The position numbers and the translations under genes were made by a program. Below, piece after piece: positions 45,814 through 56,626 of a stretch of 64,000 nt of DNA (the first letter of the stretch is position 1; each line of letters opens with the position of its first letter). The DNA is from Physcia stellaris (taxonomy: Eukaryota; Ascomycota; Lecanoromycetes; Caliciales; Physciaceae): contig JABSSW010000057.1 of the NCBI GenBank assembly GCA_018902385.1, positions 186,001-250,000 on the forward strand. The letters run 5' to 3'. The notes under the pieces are model-generated. The model was not told the origin of the DNA and searched no databases. It saw nothing but the letters and a program-made list of their open reading frames with translations.

Positions 45814-46215
45814 AATGTGTTTTCATTATGCTTTCGTAATTCGATTAATTGAATTGAGAAATTTCGAAATTCTTGCGTCGAAATGATTGCAATGACATAG
45901 ATTTTGTCAAATTTTATTGCTATTTCTCGTGTCTCATAATGATTTCGAAATGTAAAAATTTTAATGTCAAGACATTTCAGTGCGTTTTGCAAATTTCTAT
46001 TGACGTTACGCGTATTTTTCATCACGACGTTCGAAAATGAAATATTTTTCGTTTCGATTTTTCGAATTTCACGTCAACATTATTTGCACATCATCGATAT
46101 ACGCACACTCTATTCGATTTTGTAACATTTTCGAGAACATTCATCATGTTAACGCGAAGACATCGACTTCGTGAAGTCAACAGCATTCGCAATTCAATAC
46201 ATATTATTTTCTTTT
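45814..46215. other. AT-rich spacer between the two LTR elements
   Basis: About 400 bp with the same depleted composition as the neighbouring elements. A minus-strand open frame (45756-46025) is present but not recognisable. The spacer is either part of an older repeat or single-copy DNA hit by spreading mutation. Confidence 0.45.
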
Positions 46216-46220
46216 GCAGT

Positions 46221-46374
46221 TGTTGAAGTATAATGAAAATTCAAAATCATGTTTTGATTATTATGACTATGAAGATGTAAATGTAAAATACATCGAATGA
46301 AAATGAGAAATTGCTCGCTAATATACAAAGACAATAAATTAGTTTCAATCGAATTCAAACTTGAATTCGCAACA
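46221..46374 (-). repeat. LTR of the short element, hypermutated copy
   Basis: 154 bp; matches 48057-48214 except for a few indels and roughly two dozen G:C to A:T transitions. Confidence 0.9.
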
Positions 46375-46756
46375 CTTTTTTTCAAATCGAATTCGATTGA
46401 AACGAATTGTTGTTCTTTTAATGAATTTTCAATTATGCTCTCGCTGATCTCGTTAAATTTTTAAAAACTTTGTGAAAAAACTGAAAAGAATGCTCAGCAT
46501 CTTCGACAAATGAAATGATAAATCGATGCGATCAATATATATAATCAATTTTTGTTGATAGATGACGTTGTTGCTATGTATGTTTTTCATTACATAGTTT
46601 TTCTTTGTCAGTGATTGCTGGAACGTCATATCGCTCAGCTTCAAAATAAATATTTTGTACTCAACTATAAAGCATTGTATGAAGAGTTTTCTAAAACGAG
46701 ACAAAGCAAAAAAATACTCAACAATCATTGACAAAAATACTCGTGATATTGTATAA

Positions 46757-47400
46757 GTGATAGCTTGATGATTTAATTTGCAGCTTGATGACTGAGTAAT
46801 GTATAAATGATAGCTTGATGACTCTGTAATTTGCAACTTGATGACTGAATAATGTATAAGTGATAGCTTGATGACTTGATAATTTGTATAAATGATAGTT
46901 TGATGACTTAATTTGCAACTTGATGACTTTGTATAAATGATAGTTTGATGATTCTGTAATTTGCAACTTGATGACTTAATGACTTAATTTGCAACTTGAT
47001 GATTTTGTATGTATATGACTTATGATCAACAATGACTTTTAGTCAACAATGACTTGATATAAACATCAATGACTTTAATATTAGCAATGAGATTGTATGA
47101 TCAACAATGATACAGTCAACAATGACTTGATATAAACGTCAATAATTTTGATTTATCAACAATGACTTTGCGTATGATCAGCAAATGATACAATCAACAA
47201 TGACTTGATAAAAGCATCAATGACTTTGATTTATCAACAATGATGCACATTTATTCATGAATTGTTTCATTAGATCTGAATATGTTTCAATAGATTTGAT
47301 ATGTTCCAATAGATTTGATATGTTTCAATAAATCTGATAGATCTGATATGTTTCAATGAGTCTGATATGTTTCAGTAGACCTGATATATTTCAATAAATA
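46757..47400. repeat. Degenerate tandem repeats inside the short LTR element
   Basis: Three successive arrays. About 46757-47010 is built on units like GATAGCTTGATGAC and TTTGCAACTTGATGACT. About 47030-47240 is built on ATCAACAATGACTT and ATAAACATCAATGAC. About 47265-47400 is built on TGATATGTTTCAATAGAT. Units are irregular in length and order. Confidence 0.8.
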
Positions 47401-47627
47401 GTAAAATTTCAATGATTTGAATGTCTAGTGACTTGTATGCTCAAAACTCATTATAACAATGTTAATTACAATTGATAGTAACGAAAACGCGTTGCGTTGA
47501 TGAAAAATTTTTGCTCGAAATGACAAATTGCGATCGTGAAATCAATTGCGATCGTGCATTTGTTGTTTGTTTGTAAAAAACGATGTGATGTTCATCGTGA
47601 GATTGCGACGCGTATAGCGCCGGACTC

Positions 47628-48052
47628 ATTTAGCGTGAAAAAGTTTTTTGCATTTTCTTGACATTTTTTTCAATTTTTTCTTTTTCAAATTTGTATGATA
47701 GTAATTTGAGAAAATTTTTCAATTGATGTTTCAATCATTTTTTCAAGCATATAAATCGTTGAAGTCTTAAATATTTCTGTATAGTTTTTTCTTGATGTTG
47801 CAAACATGTCTTTTCGCAAATCTTAAAATTAATTCTAAGTCTTGTTTGAGAGACATTGAATGAAAAATCGATAAAACAACATCAAGAAACGACTATACAG
47901 AAGGAATTTTTATGACTTCAACGATTTATATGCTTGAAACTTTAGTAAAAACATCAATTGAAAAATTTTCTTAGATTACTACCATACAAATTTGAGAGGA
48001 GGGGCCGAGAGAAGGATGCCAAGAAAATGCAAGAAACTTTTTCACGCTAAAT
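47628..48052. repeat. 425-bp foldback (long inverted repeat) next to the right LTR
   Basis: The left arm (47628 to about 47800) and the reverse complement of the right arm (about 47880-48052) align over roughly 170 bp. They share ATTTAGCGTGAAAAAGTT, GCATTTTCTTG, AAATTTGTATG, AAAATTTTTCAATTGATGTTT and TCAAGCATATAAATCGTTGAAGTC in broken form, with about 80 bp between the arms. It could be a nested MITE or a leader hairpin of the host element, since it starts only four bases inside the right LTR. Confidence 0.8.
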
Positions 48053-48056
48053 AACC

Positions 48057-48214
48057 TGTTGAAGTATAATGAGAGTTCAGAACCATGTCTTGTTATTATT
48101 ATGACTATGGAGTGTGTAGGTGTAGGATACATCGGATGAAAGTGGGAACTGCTCGCTCACATGTACAGAGGGAATAAGCTAGTCCCAATCGGGCTCAGGC
48201 TTGGATTCGCAACA
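48057..48214 (-). repeat. LTR of the short element, largely unmutated copy
   Basis: 158 bp with near-normal GC content; paired with 46221-46374. Confidence 0.9.
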
Positions 48215-48219
48215 GCAGT

Positions 48220-49198
48220 TGTATGTATCGAACGATCACGGTAGAGAGAACTCTTTAGATGATAAACCGTATTAGAGCCCAACTGAGACTATTGAGGCCA
48301 TCGTGATGGGTGTGACTTGATAGCCCTAAAGAATTATCCTTAGAAGTGAATACGAGGCGAGTGAGGGAAGCCCGGAGCTTTAGCGGTGGACCTGACCCAC
48401 GATTAATCGCTGATCACCTTTTTGGACATCACATAAAGAAACGGCAGTCTGGAATGGGGTCCCACGATTCTATATGGAGACTTTCGATACTCTGATCCAA
48501 AGAGGTCGTTATCTTGACATCGTTGATTTCTTTACTCGATTACGGATACTCTCTGGACCTCTGGATCGAATTCTCCCCATATGGTGATGCAACCCCGCAA
48601 CTTGCAGCCCTGCTGCAGGGATGACCAAACTGTCGGGTCTCATAGAGATCTTAGCACTTGCCACAGACAGATGGAGCTCCAACAGCAGATCTGGACAATT
48701 CGTGAGGACAAAGTCACCCGTTCTCGAAATCATAAAAAAAATGATATAAACGAAGCTTTCAATTCGAAATTTTTTCTCGGCGTCCGGCTATCATTCGTTC
48801 CTTTTCTTATGAATCTTTTATTTTTTTCCGACGGGAGCAGTGATGTAAGGCTAAAATCGGCACTCCGTTTTGTCGGTGCCGAGTGGCTGCGGTATTCTTC
48901 CTTGTACGTGTCCGGTCTTTACATCGAGAGCTGCATCTTGCACTACCCCAGGCCAAGTCCTTGGTACAATGACGCAGTAGCTGCATTGACTTTTGCTTTT
49001 CTTGCCCGAACAGTGCATGTGCTCATCATGCGTCAGTGCATGATGCCTGTTGCACCTATATCTGATTTCCAGAACGACGAAGCAGGAAGGCCCTTATGCA
49101 ATCCATATCCAGTTTTCCTTCCAGCAGCAACAATTTCTTTTTCTTCAAATTACGGAGCGCTTCGCAATACCTCCTTACTTTTCCAAATCTAGAGAAAG
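48220..49198. other. Intergenic after the repeat island
   Basis: Normal base composition resumes. The open frame 48581-49192 has no family resemblance and no good start. The last part is the presumed promoter of the CFEM gene. Confidence 0.45.
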
Positions 49199-49868
49199 AT
49201 GCGTATTCTAGACGACCTCCTCTTGAGTCTGGCTGAGCTTGTTGCATTTGCCTCGGCCTTGGATCCAAACATCACGGCCTCCACTCCATTGCCGTCTGTC
49301 ACTGCTTCTGTCTTTGCTGGTCTGCCAGCTTGTGCTGTAAGTTAAAATTCCTTACAACTTAGAAATTTACTTATCCACCCTCTAGACATCCTGTATCAAA
49401 AACACCCTAGCTACGTTGACAGCTTGCGCATTGAGCGACATCGCATGCATCGTACGTCTCTCCTAGTAACAGTATAAGCACGTCTATTGATTGCAACCCA
49501 GTGCACAAATAACGAGTTCATCTGTTCCAACCACGACTGCGAGCAGGGAGCTTGCACACAGCAAGAGCTCGATGGTACATCTGGCCCACATGAATCGCTC
49601 CTCCTTTTCAATGGTATATGACGGCTAAGCTAACAAAGCTCTCGCAGAGAGACACAACAAGACTCAGCAGCTTTGCGCCAACTTCGGCGGCGTTCAAGGA
49701 GACAACTGCGCTGCTTCCAATGCAAGCTCTAACGCAAGCGTGACCGCTTCTTCAACGCCCAGTGTGGTACCTTTCACCGGTGGTGGTGGAAGAGTGTATG
49801 AAGGCTTCGGCATCATTGTTTCCGCGTCCCTTCTTAGCGGCGCTGCCGTGATACTTTTTCTGCTTTGA
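49199..49868 (+). CDS. CFEM-domain GPI-anchored cell-surface protein
   Basis: Exons 49199-49336, 49386-49451, 49502-49574 and 49648-49868, all GT-AG with short introns and agreeing phases, give 165 residues. The N-terminal leader (MRILDDLLLSLAELVAFASA) is a signal peptide. The eight-cysteine CFEM domain follows: LPACATSCIKNTLATLTAC, DIACICTNNEFICSNH, DCEQGACTQQEL and QQLCANFGG, spanning about residues 43-105. The Asp in DIACIC is the residue that binds haem iron in Candida CFEM proteins. A Ser/Thr/Asn-rich spacer and a C-terminal hydrophobic tail (IIVSASLLSGAAVILFLL) predict a GPI anchor. CFEM proteins act in haem/iron capture, wall function or host interaction; which applies here is not visible. 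Confidence 0.9.
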
Positions 49869-52395
49869 GCTAGCTGAGCTATATGGTGTTGGTGACGAAA
49901 ATCAACGGAAGTCGTTGCTCCCGCGGATTTTTAACGATTTCCCTACTCCTGAACCGCAATTTTGGATGCGCAAGAAGTCGTATCACTTTTTTCATCTAAG
50001 TTCGTGATTAATTTGAGCAATCGCATATAGAAGCCTCCAGAGTCATAGATATGGAGCGACCTTCGTACACGAGGTCCAGGATCATCCAATTGTTAGTGAC
50101 ACTGCGGCCTTTTCAATGGTTCTTAGAAGCGGCTAGGCTTCCGGCTGTTCTTCGCCCTGAGCTCCAGTGTCATCTAAAGCGTCTATGTCCTCGTGTCACT
50201 TCACCCAGAAGCAGGCTGACTCTATTAGAGACAACTCTTGAGTTTTGAGCTCCTCCAGAAAAGTGCCAAGGTCTACCGTAGGTTGGAGCAGTCTATGTAC
50301 TGCAGCTTCATGCCGGGAATTTCTTGATTTATGATACAACAGCCTATGCCGAGAACATCACGGATACTGGCAAACAGTAGCCAGGACGAAGTGTTATATT
50401 ATTGATAACCTATTTGGTTTCCATGGAAGTAGAGCTTGATTGAGCTTCGTCATGTTATTGAAGACGCGACGAACGCGGAGAATAGAATTTCAGTTCCACC
50501 ATTGTGAGCGCCAAGCTGCCCATAGAGCTTATTACATAAGCATGTGTTCCAAAAATAGCCACACAAAATGCATGAATCCTCTACTCATATAGACCTCCGA
50601 AGCGTCGTGGTCCTATTGGCGCTGAATCAAAGGTATCTATCACCAACCAACTAATACTCACGAAAAGCTACTTCGTCTCTCTCGTCTTCACTAGGCTAGC
50701 CCGCAACATCCCTCTTCCGATCCCTCTCCCTTTCTTCACTCTCGGCGCTCGCTTATCTCAAAGATCTGTCCACTCTCCACTGCCTACTCATCCTCTCACG
50801 CTCGGCCAGCTTCCTAACCGCTCGAACGTACTGCAAAATAGTGGAGCCACCTATCTCGGACTTCGTCCCGGAGGTGCAGCAACCCTTACGGCTTGTCATA
50901 CATTACCATTGCGGTCTTAACCTCTCCTTGTTCGCGCCCAGTGCCAGTGCCATTCAATGAAAGCCATACATGATGTTCTGTGAGGAACACATTCTGGGAA
51001 GTAATGTCCGCGAGATTTTCCCTCAATATCTATAACATCTCTATCCGCTGTTCGAAGCTTGGCGATCGGTTTAAGAATGTCTCCGCAGCCTTTCTCGACA
51101 CACATTTGAAAAGGCTAACAGCACTACATCTTACGGCAGCTTGAAGGCAACGCTGGTGCGATAGACAGGGCGATCACGGTTCCGCATCCGAGGTTGGGCC
51201 AATATGAAAATTTTACTTTGCGAAAAGCCATCCTGGCTCGAGAAGCAGAGAGTTCTCAGATCAATGTGGTAGGTGGCTATATGGTTTGCTCTAGCAGAAA
51301 TCTTGGGTCTAACAGAAGGGTGTCAGAACGTGGCATGGAATTTGCTCGTCAAAAGAGGGCCGCAGATTGTCTTGTCACGCCAGACGTAGTCACCACAATA
51401 CCTCAATCGCCCAAGCCCGGGGTATCGTTTCTTTACTCTCCGATGCAAACTCGCCAGGATTGGGTTAGCTTAGTTTGGCAGAAGACGGGAGATGATTCCA
51501 GGGGTCGTTCCGCATATTTATCCATTGGGAACACACATGAAACGTCCCCTTAGAGCAGAGGTGGTTGATGGGCGGGAGGGGTGGTGGGAGGTTATGCTTA
51601 TTGCGAATACGCAGGAGAAGGTTGTGATGGCGGTTATTCGATGAGAGTTACTGGGCTCGTATGATACGCCCCGTGTTCTACTGAGAGCAACGCAATTTGT
51701 CAAGGCATTGTTAAAAGGCACTTTCTGTGTCGAAGAGAACAAGCTGGATGAGAGTCTAGGTCGTGCACAGCAGGAGCTCCCTGGAAACCTGACAGCCCGA
51801 GATATCTCAGTCTTTCGAGGTACATCTTGTAGCCATTGTACATTTCCCATCGAAAGCTGTCAGATTACTGGAACGTGGCAGTCCGTTTGCTCATAAGTTG
51901 AGCTATGAAACGAGCCCAGCCAACCATTGAGCAGCTAAATTGTTAAGGAACTTGCTCGTGGACTCTCGCTAGTCAGTTTCATGACGCACATGTCCTCTAT
52001 GAATGAACGGCACTATCACGCGCTTAATGTTGTTACGAGATGGCCCCTATCCCGTGCAGAATAGCTCACCTATTTTGAAACTGGGGCATAGACCCATCCC
52101 GCGAGAAGGCTGAATGGCTAGTATATCGAATGCTATGTAGTCACGCGAGTTGACGAGAACCCGGGCAGATTGTCGACTAGCAGGACTCTATTGCCAACTC
52201 ATTAAAGTCGATCGTAGCCTCGAAGCCTTTGCCATTCAGTTCACACCAAGCCTACAGCATAGTTTGATTAAGACACATAATGCGAGAAGAGCAAGAATCG
52301 ACTTGGCCATGAGATCAGTTCTCAAGGTGTTTTGATGTTCCATTCAGTGGTCCATAGTCCGAAGACGATCTACCGTGATCCAGTCCGGCGCCCAC
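49869..52395. other. Intergenic, 2.5 kb, no supported gene
   Basis: Contains short open frames at 50051-50248, 50917-51105 (minus, 62 residues) and 51194-51553, plus a plus-strand stretch near 51535-51645 that could be the decayed end of a gene. None has a recognisable domain. Confidence 0.4.
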
Positions 52396-53914
52396 CTAAT
52401 CTGTTAGTGTAAACAGGAGGTTGTAGAAGACGTCGTTCCCTTCTGTTGTGAACATCGTAATGGACTCGATACCCTTGTTTCTGAGAGCATTGGGATGATC
52501 TACCAGCATGTACACAATCCCCTTACCTATCGAAAATGATATTGGAGTCAGCATTCCCAAACCTAGGTAAGTGTTCGGTTTGGACTCTAAACGGAATTGG
52601 AAACGCTCCAAGAAATATGGTACTTACCGTGAGGGGTCCCAAGTAATGCCTGGAATTCTTCGTCGTCCACATCATAGGTAATACCTGGCCAAGGTTCATC
52701 CAGGGTATCGTAGGGGACATCGGCAGCGTTGTCCATGATACCCATTGTTGAAGCAGTAATGATATGATGCTTGAAGATCCACTTGAGCCTCGGGGCGCTG
52801 TCTCCTGCCTGTGATGCCGCCAGCATCAGCATCTCCATCGCAAGTACCAAGAAAGAAAAAGAAAAAACTACCTCGCTAGCCCAGACATTCCAGACTATAT
52901 CACTCCATCGCCAAACATTGGGTACACGCTCGTTGGCAGGTGGAAGACCTTGGGCAGCCGCTGGGTTCGCCTTTTCGCGCCTATGGATGAGTCCGGAGTC
53001 AGCAGCCATTCTTGGGTAAGCGTTGAGTCGCGAAAGAGAGAGACCCTCCCTTGATACGAACTTTTTCAACTCGTAAGCACAGCCGAAATTGTGGTCGCCG
53101 ATTATCGTTCTACCAGGGACGTTGTAGATATTGCGGAACTCTGCGCCAGTTGCAGCCTGTTACTACGTCAGTTCCCTTCGATGCAGGGGCCGCAAAAGGC
53201 GTAGACGCACGTTATCCTGATGAAGGCAATTATCGAATCGCTTGTCTTGTTTGACAGAGATTGAATGACCGTTACTCGCCATGATCCCAAAAGACGCAAA
53301 GGGACCCTCAGGTTCGTCGTATTCGTGAGTGATCGTATCTGTCGCTGGTGAAATCGACCAGCCAGCATCACGGATCTGATCCAAGTTGTTGATCACACTC
53401 TGGTCGCGGTGTCCAAGCAGCAGGTCCAACGACTCTTCGCCCGCAGCTAGAGCATCCTTCCTAGAATAGACCGTGCGATTAGCTGATAGCCTGATTTTTG
53501 ACAATGGATAGCTATATGTACTACGCGAGGATTTCTGGTCGGCATAGCGTGTCCTTTTGTGGGTTTGATGCCCGATTTCAAATGAAAGGAGTGATGAACG
53601 GAAACACGTTTCTGATGGAACATAGCTTACCAGCTGATATGTCCATCAATCTGTCTACGGATCTTATCTCCCTGGGCGTTCTGTCCTGACTGGAGGAAAC
53701 TGGTATTCCCAAGCTGCGCAGACGTGAAGAGCAAGCCTTCATTGCTTCCGAAAGGAACAGCAACTTTCACATTGGGTAAATGACGAGCAGAGACCTTGGA
53801 TGCTGGTACTGGAGGGCGTGCGACCGGCGAAAGGTATGCTACGGTTATCACGAGTAGAGATACGACCGTAAAGAGGAAGGCGGTCAGCCCGCGTGGCATG
53901 CTGAACTTAGCCAT
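52396..53914 (-). CDS. Single-pass membrane/secretory protein, fungal conserved hypothetical
   Basis: Five exons: 53914-53631, 53460-53211, 53156-52872, 52808-52628 and 52526-52396, all introns GT-AG with matching phases, giving 376 residues. The N-terminus MAKFSMPRG is followed by a hydrophobic helix (LTAFLFTVVSLLVITVAYL, residues 10-28), a signal anchor or long signal peptide. The luminal part has SISPATDTITHEYDEP, FRNIYNVPGRTIIGDHNFGC, NVWRWSDIVWNVWASE, APRLKWIFKHHIIT and a C-terminal GIVYMLVDHP ... ITMFTTEGN. The pattern resembles an uncharacterised family of filamentous fungi; I cannot name a function. It stands alone with its promoter to the right, where TTAAACCG-like repeats occur. Confidence 0.8.
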
Positions 53915-55268
53915 TGTGCTGAGGCAGAGTTGTGTCTGTAACAGGATAGGTAGAAGTGGCGGTAGGCACAAAATTTGAGAGATACAAGGTGAGAGAGTGA
54001 GCTGGACGGCGAGGACGGGTGGTGCGGTGAAAACTTCACTAACTACTATTAGTAGGGCCTTACGTAGTGCGTTTGACGGTAAGTTCCGGATTAAACCGGA
54101 TTTAAACCGTTCAATAGATTTTAAACCGCAGAAACACCGTTTACACTTAGCTAAACCGTGGAATTGCGGTTGCACGAAGGCATTAAAAGCCCCGTATGAG
54201 TACAATTTACCTCGCGGATTCTTAATGGATGAACAGGCAAATATCAGCACATGTGAGACGACGGAGCTTGATCGAGATGCCTTCCCGAATCACCAAATCT
54301 GCCAATGGGTTGAACGATACCTTGTAAGTCATGCCCAGTACTGATTTTTAGAGAAGTCTTACCATATGTACAACCTTTAGGCATTACTAGAATGAAACAT
54401 TATGCTAACTGTGCCGCCTTCGATGGGGCCTGAATGGAGACTGACTTTGTTTGAGTAAAAAATCTTCAGACTCACTTTCAGCAAACGGCACATACCCCAT
54501 AACCTCACGCGTTGAAGTCAATATCCGGAAAATCGATAAAAGCTTTCCAGACTGCGTCAACTTCCTTCCCATAGCCACACCGGCTCAGCCTCCCTCCGAC
54601 AGCATCGTTCCCTTCTGAGTCTCTATGTCAACGGGCTCCGCGACGCTTCTCAGGCAGACAGATATCCCCCTAAATCGTGTGCCTCAAGAGTGTTATCCCA
54701 TACACTCTGGTCGAGATGATGCTTCAAAGTTCGTGCCTAAGGGTATTTGGAGACGCTCTAGGAGCAATTACGGGCCTCGCTCCATCTAATCCTCAACTAA
54801 GCACCACCTAGATCGGAAGTGCCACACCATGCATGGAATATCATGGATTTCAAGTCTAGGAAGGGGACCATCCACGACTAAGCGCTGAAAACGTCGATAG
54901 CATTGACGACTTCGCTATTTGAGAAAATCCTTTCGGGACAATCTTGACAATCCGAGGATTCCTGAGCCGGCTGTTAATGTAGATTCGGTTCTTAGCTTTA
55001 TTGATTACGACAAAGCAGAAACCGCGGATGGAGATACCCATCCACTTCCACTCCCGGCACATCCTCTGCTTCCTGTCGTCTCGAACAATGACTCCACGAC
55101 GGCCTTATCACGCCAAAGTCTCCACGATCTCCACGCTCAGGACTGGAAACGTTACCTCTAAGAAATTTGATCGTGGCTTTACAGCAACAGCCCTGCCACT
55201 CAAAACAAACAAAAGTCCAGACTAAAATCCGAACTTTCGTCATCATCTCCCAGCGCTCATCTCCGCAG
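53915..55268. other. Intergenic, promoter side of the membrane-protein gene
   Basis: Holds the repeated TTAAACCG-type octamers near 54091-54158 and otherwise no recognisable gene. Short frames on both strands between 54.9 and 55.3 kb overlap the 3' end of the protease gene. Confidence 0.45.
54091..54158 (+). promoter_or_regulatory. Cluster of four [TC]TAAACCG octamers
   Basis: Direct copies at 54091-54098, 54102-54109, 54121-54128 and 54151-54158, all on the plus strand, about 180-245 bp upstream of the minus-strand start at 53914. Could be a binding-site cluster; no known factor is assigned. Confidence 0.4.
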
Positions 55269-56626
55269 CTAAGCCTGTGGCGCAAACGAAATCGACGGAT
55301 CCGCCTGGTTGAACACGACGTAATAAGCCAAGAAGAACGCGCTACCTATCGACGCCGATCCCTCTATGCCATGGATACGGGCATCACATAAACCATCATC
55401 TAGAGTCCTCGTTAGCGATTAATTCTCAACCACCCTCCTTCTCTCTCTCAAAAAGAATAACTATAAAGACAAAAAGAGAAGGGGAAGGCTTACTCTTTCC
55501 GCTGTCATACCCAGTAAGCAAATGGCCCGGGATAGTGAGCTGATTTCCATTGACATAGAAGCTGAAATCCGGAAGCGTAGCATCGCACGGGTGCGTAAAC
55601 GCACTTCCATCGCCAGCGGTGTCCACGGCACCATCGACGTGAGCCCAATAGGCCTGCGCGACGGAGAAGTGCACCAGCGTGCTACTCGAGCCGGTATCTA
55701 CCACCCGAAATTAGCACCGCCTTCACTCTTCCCACGTGCTTGCTTCCCAAAGCCAAGCAAATCCAGGATAGCAAAACCATACCGAAATTCATCTGCTGCA
55801 CGAAACTCGTATCCCCAACCGCATACCCCACCCCATCCACAACCCACGACGCCGACCCCTTATTCACCGGCGCACCAACCAACTCCCCCTGAAACGCCGC
55901 CTGATCCACAGCCCCAAACTCAAGCGTCCCACTCCCATCGCTCTTCAAATTGACCGCAAAGATCGGCGCATCCAGCTCTCCCATAGCCAGCTCCATGAAA
56001 GTCGGACTCTGGTCCGGGGTAATGGAGTTCTGGGCCTGGAAGCCGAGGCCGAGGAGGCCATCGAAGGGCTGACCGACGTCGTCGGAGCCGATCTGCGCCG
56101 CGACGCCGAGGGCCATGCGCGGGACCTGCAGGTTGGCGACGGTGACGCTGTCGAGGACCGCGATGCCGGTCGCGAAGTCTTGCGGGCCGGTCGCGTAGTG
56201 GATGTCGAAGGTTTCGCCTGGGTAGGCGTTGTTGGAGGCGGGGGTGTAGACGGGTTGGTTGTTGGGGTTTTCGGCTGTGGCGCCGAGGACCCAGCTGCGG
56301 GATGTCAGTGTTGCAGATCTGGGAGAGGTGGATGTGGGCTATAGGGGAGAGGGGATGGAGGAGGGGAGTGCGTACAGGTCTGCGGAGCCGGTGTCGATGA
56401 AGAGGTTGCCTGTGTAGCCGCCAATGGTCACTGAGGTCATCCAGGCGGTCTCATAGTTAGCGACCGCGTCTGCTTCGGCCGTGCCCGTGTACCGTCGCAC
56501 GAGTCTAGTCTTTTGGTGGAGAGGTGCGACATAACGAGGCTTAGGGGTTTTGGAGGTCGTGGGAAGGGCGAGGGTGCTTGTGAGGAGGGTGCTGAGCAGG
56601 AGGCTTGAGGCGAAAATGGAATGCAT
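55269..56626 (-). CDS. Secreted pepsin-like aspartic protease (family A1)
   Basis: Exons 56626-56376, 56294-55783, 55697-55494 and 55399-55269, introns GT-AG and phases consistent, give 365 residues. The signal peptide MHSIFASSLLLSTLLTSTLA is followed by a short propeptide with a basic LVRRY site. The two active-site aspartates are in FIDTGSADLW (D78) and FDTGSSSTLVH (D255). Family features include PVYTPASNNAYPG, the YATG flap region, FDGLLGLGFQ, and the C-terminal GSAFFLAYYVVFNQADPSISFAPQA, the usual GxxFLR..YxVFD...... IGFA end in variant form. The residues normally preceding the second DTG (AIV) are missing; the splice used gives NFDTGSS. Acidic extracellular proteolysis is the expected role. 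Confidence 0.9.

Larger units (their letters stand above)
46221..48214 (-). mobile_element. Short non-autonomous LTR element (TRIM/LARD-like), hypermutated
   Basis: A 2.0-kb unit bounded by direct repeats (46221-46374 and 48057-48214) that begin TGTTGAAGTATAATGA and end ATTCGCAACA, flanked by identical pentamers GCAGT (46216-46220 and 48215-48219). This proves a single complete insertion. A purine tract on the minus strand next to the left LTR (about 46375-46384) suggests leftward orientation. The interior encodes no recognisable polymerase; it holds degenerate tandem repeats and a long foldback beside the right LTR. The left LTR and interior are strongly AT-shifted while the right LTR is nearly unaltered. 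Confidence 0.82.

Noticed and set aside
46453-46966. Minus-strand open frames with repeated Ser/His/Tyr-rich peptide
   Set aside because: They are translations of the degenerate tandem repeats, not a protein family.
46757-47030. Regularly recurring TTGATGAC units resembling a CRISPR array
   Set aside because: Units vary in length and order, have no uniform spacers, lie inside a eukaryotic LTR element, and no cas gene is present.
48581-49192. 203-codon open frame next to the repeat island
   Set aside because: No ATG context, signal, domain or sensible composition; it ends just before the CFEM start and is probably promoter DNA.
51194-51645. Possible gene remnant on the plus strand
   Set aside because: Two frames have protein-like composition, but I could not link them to any family or splice model.
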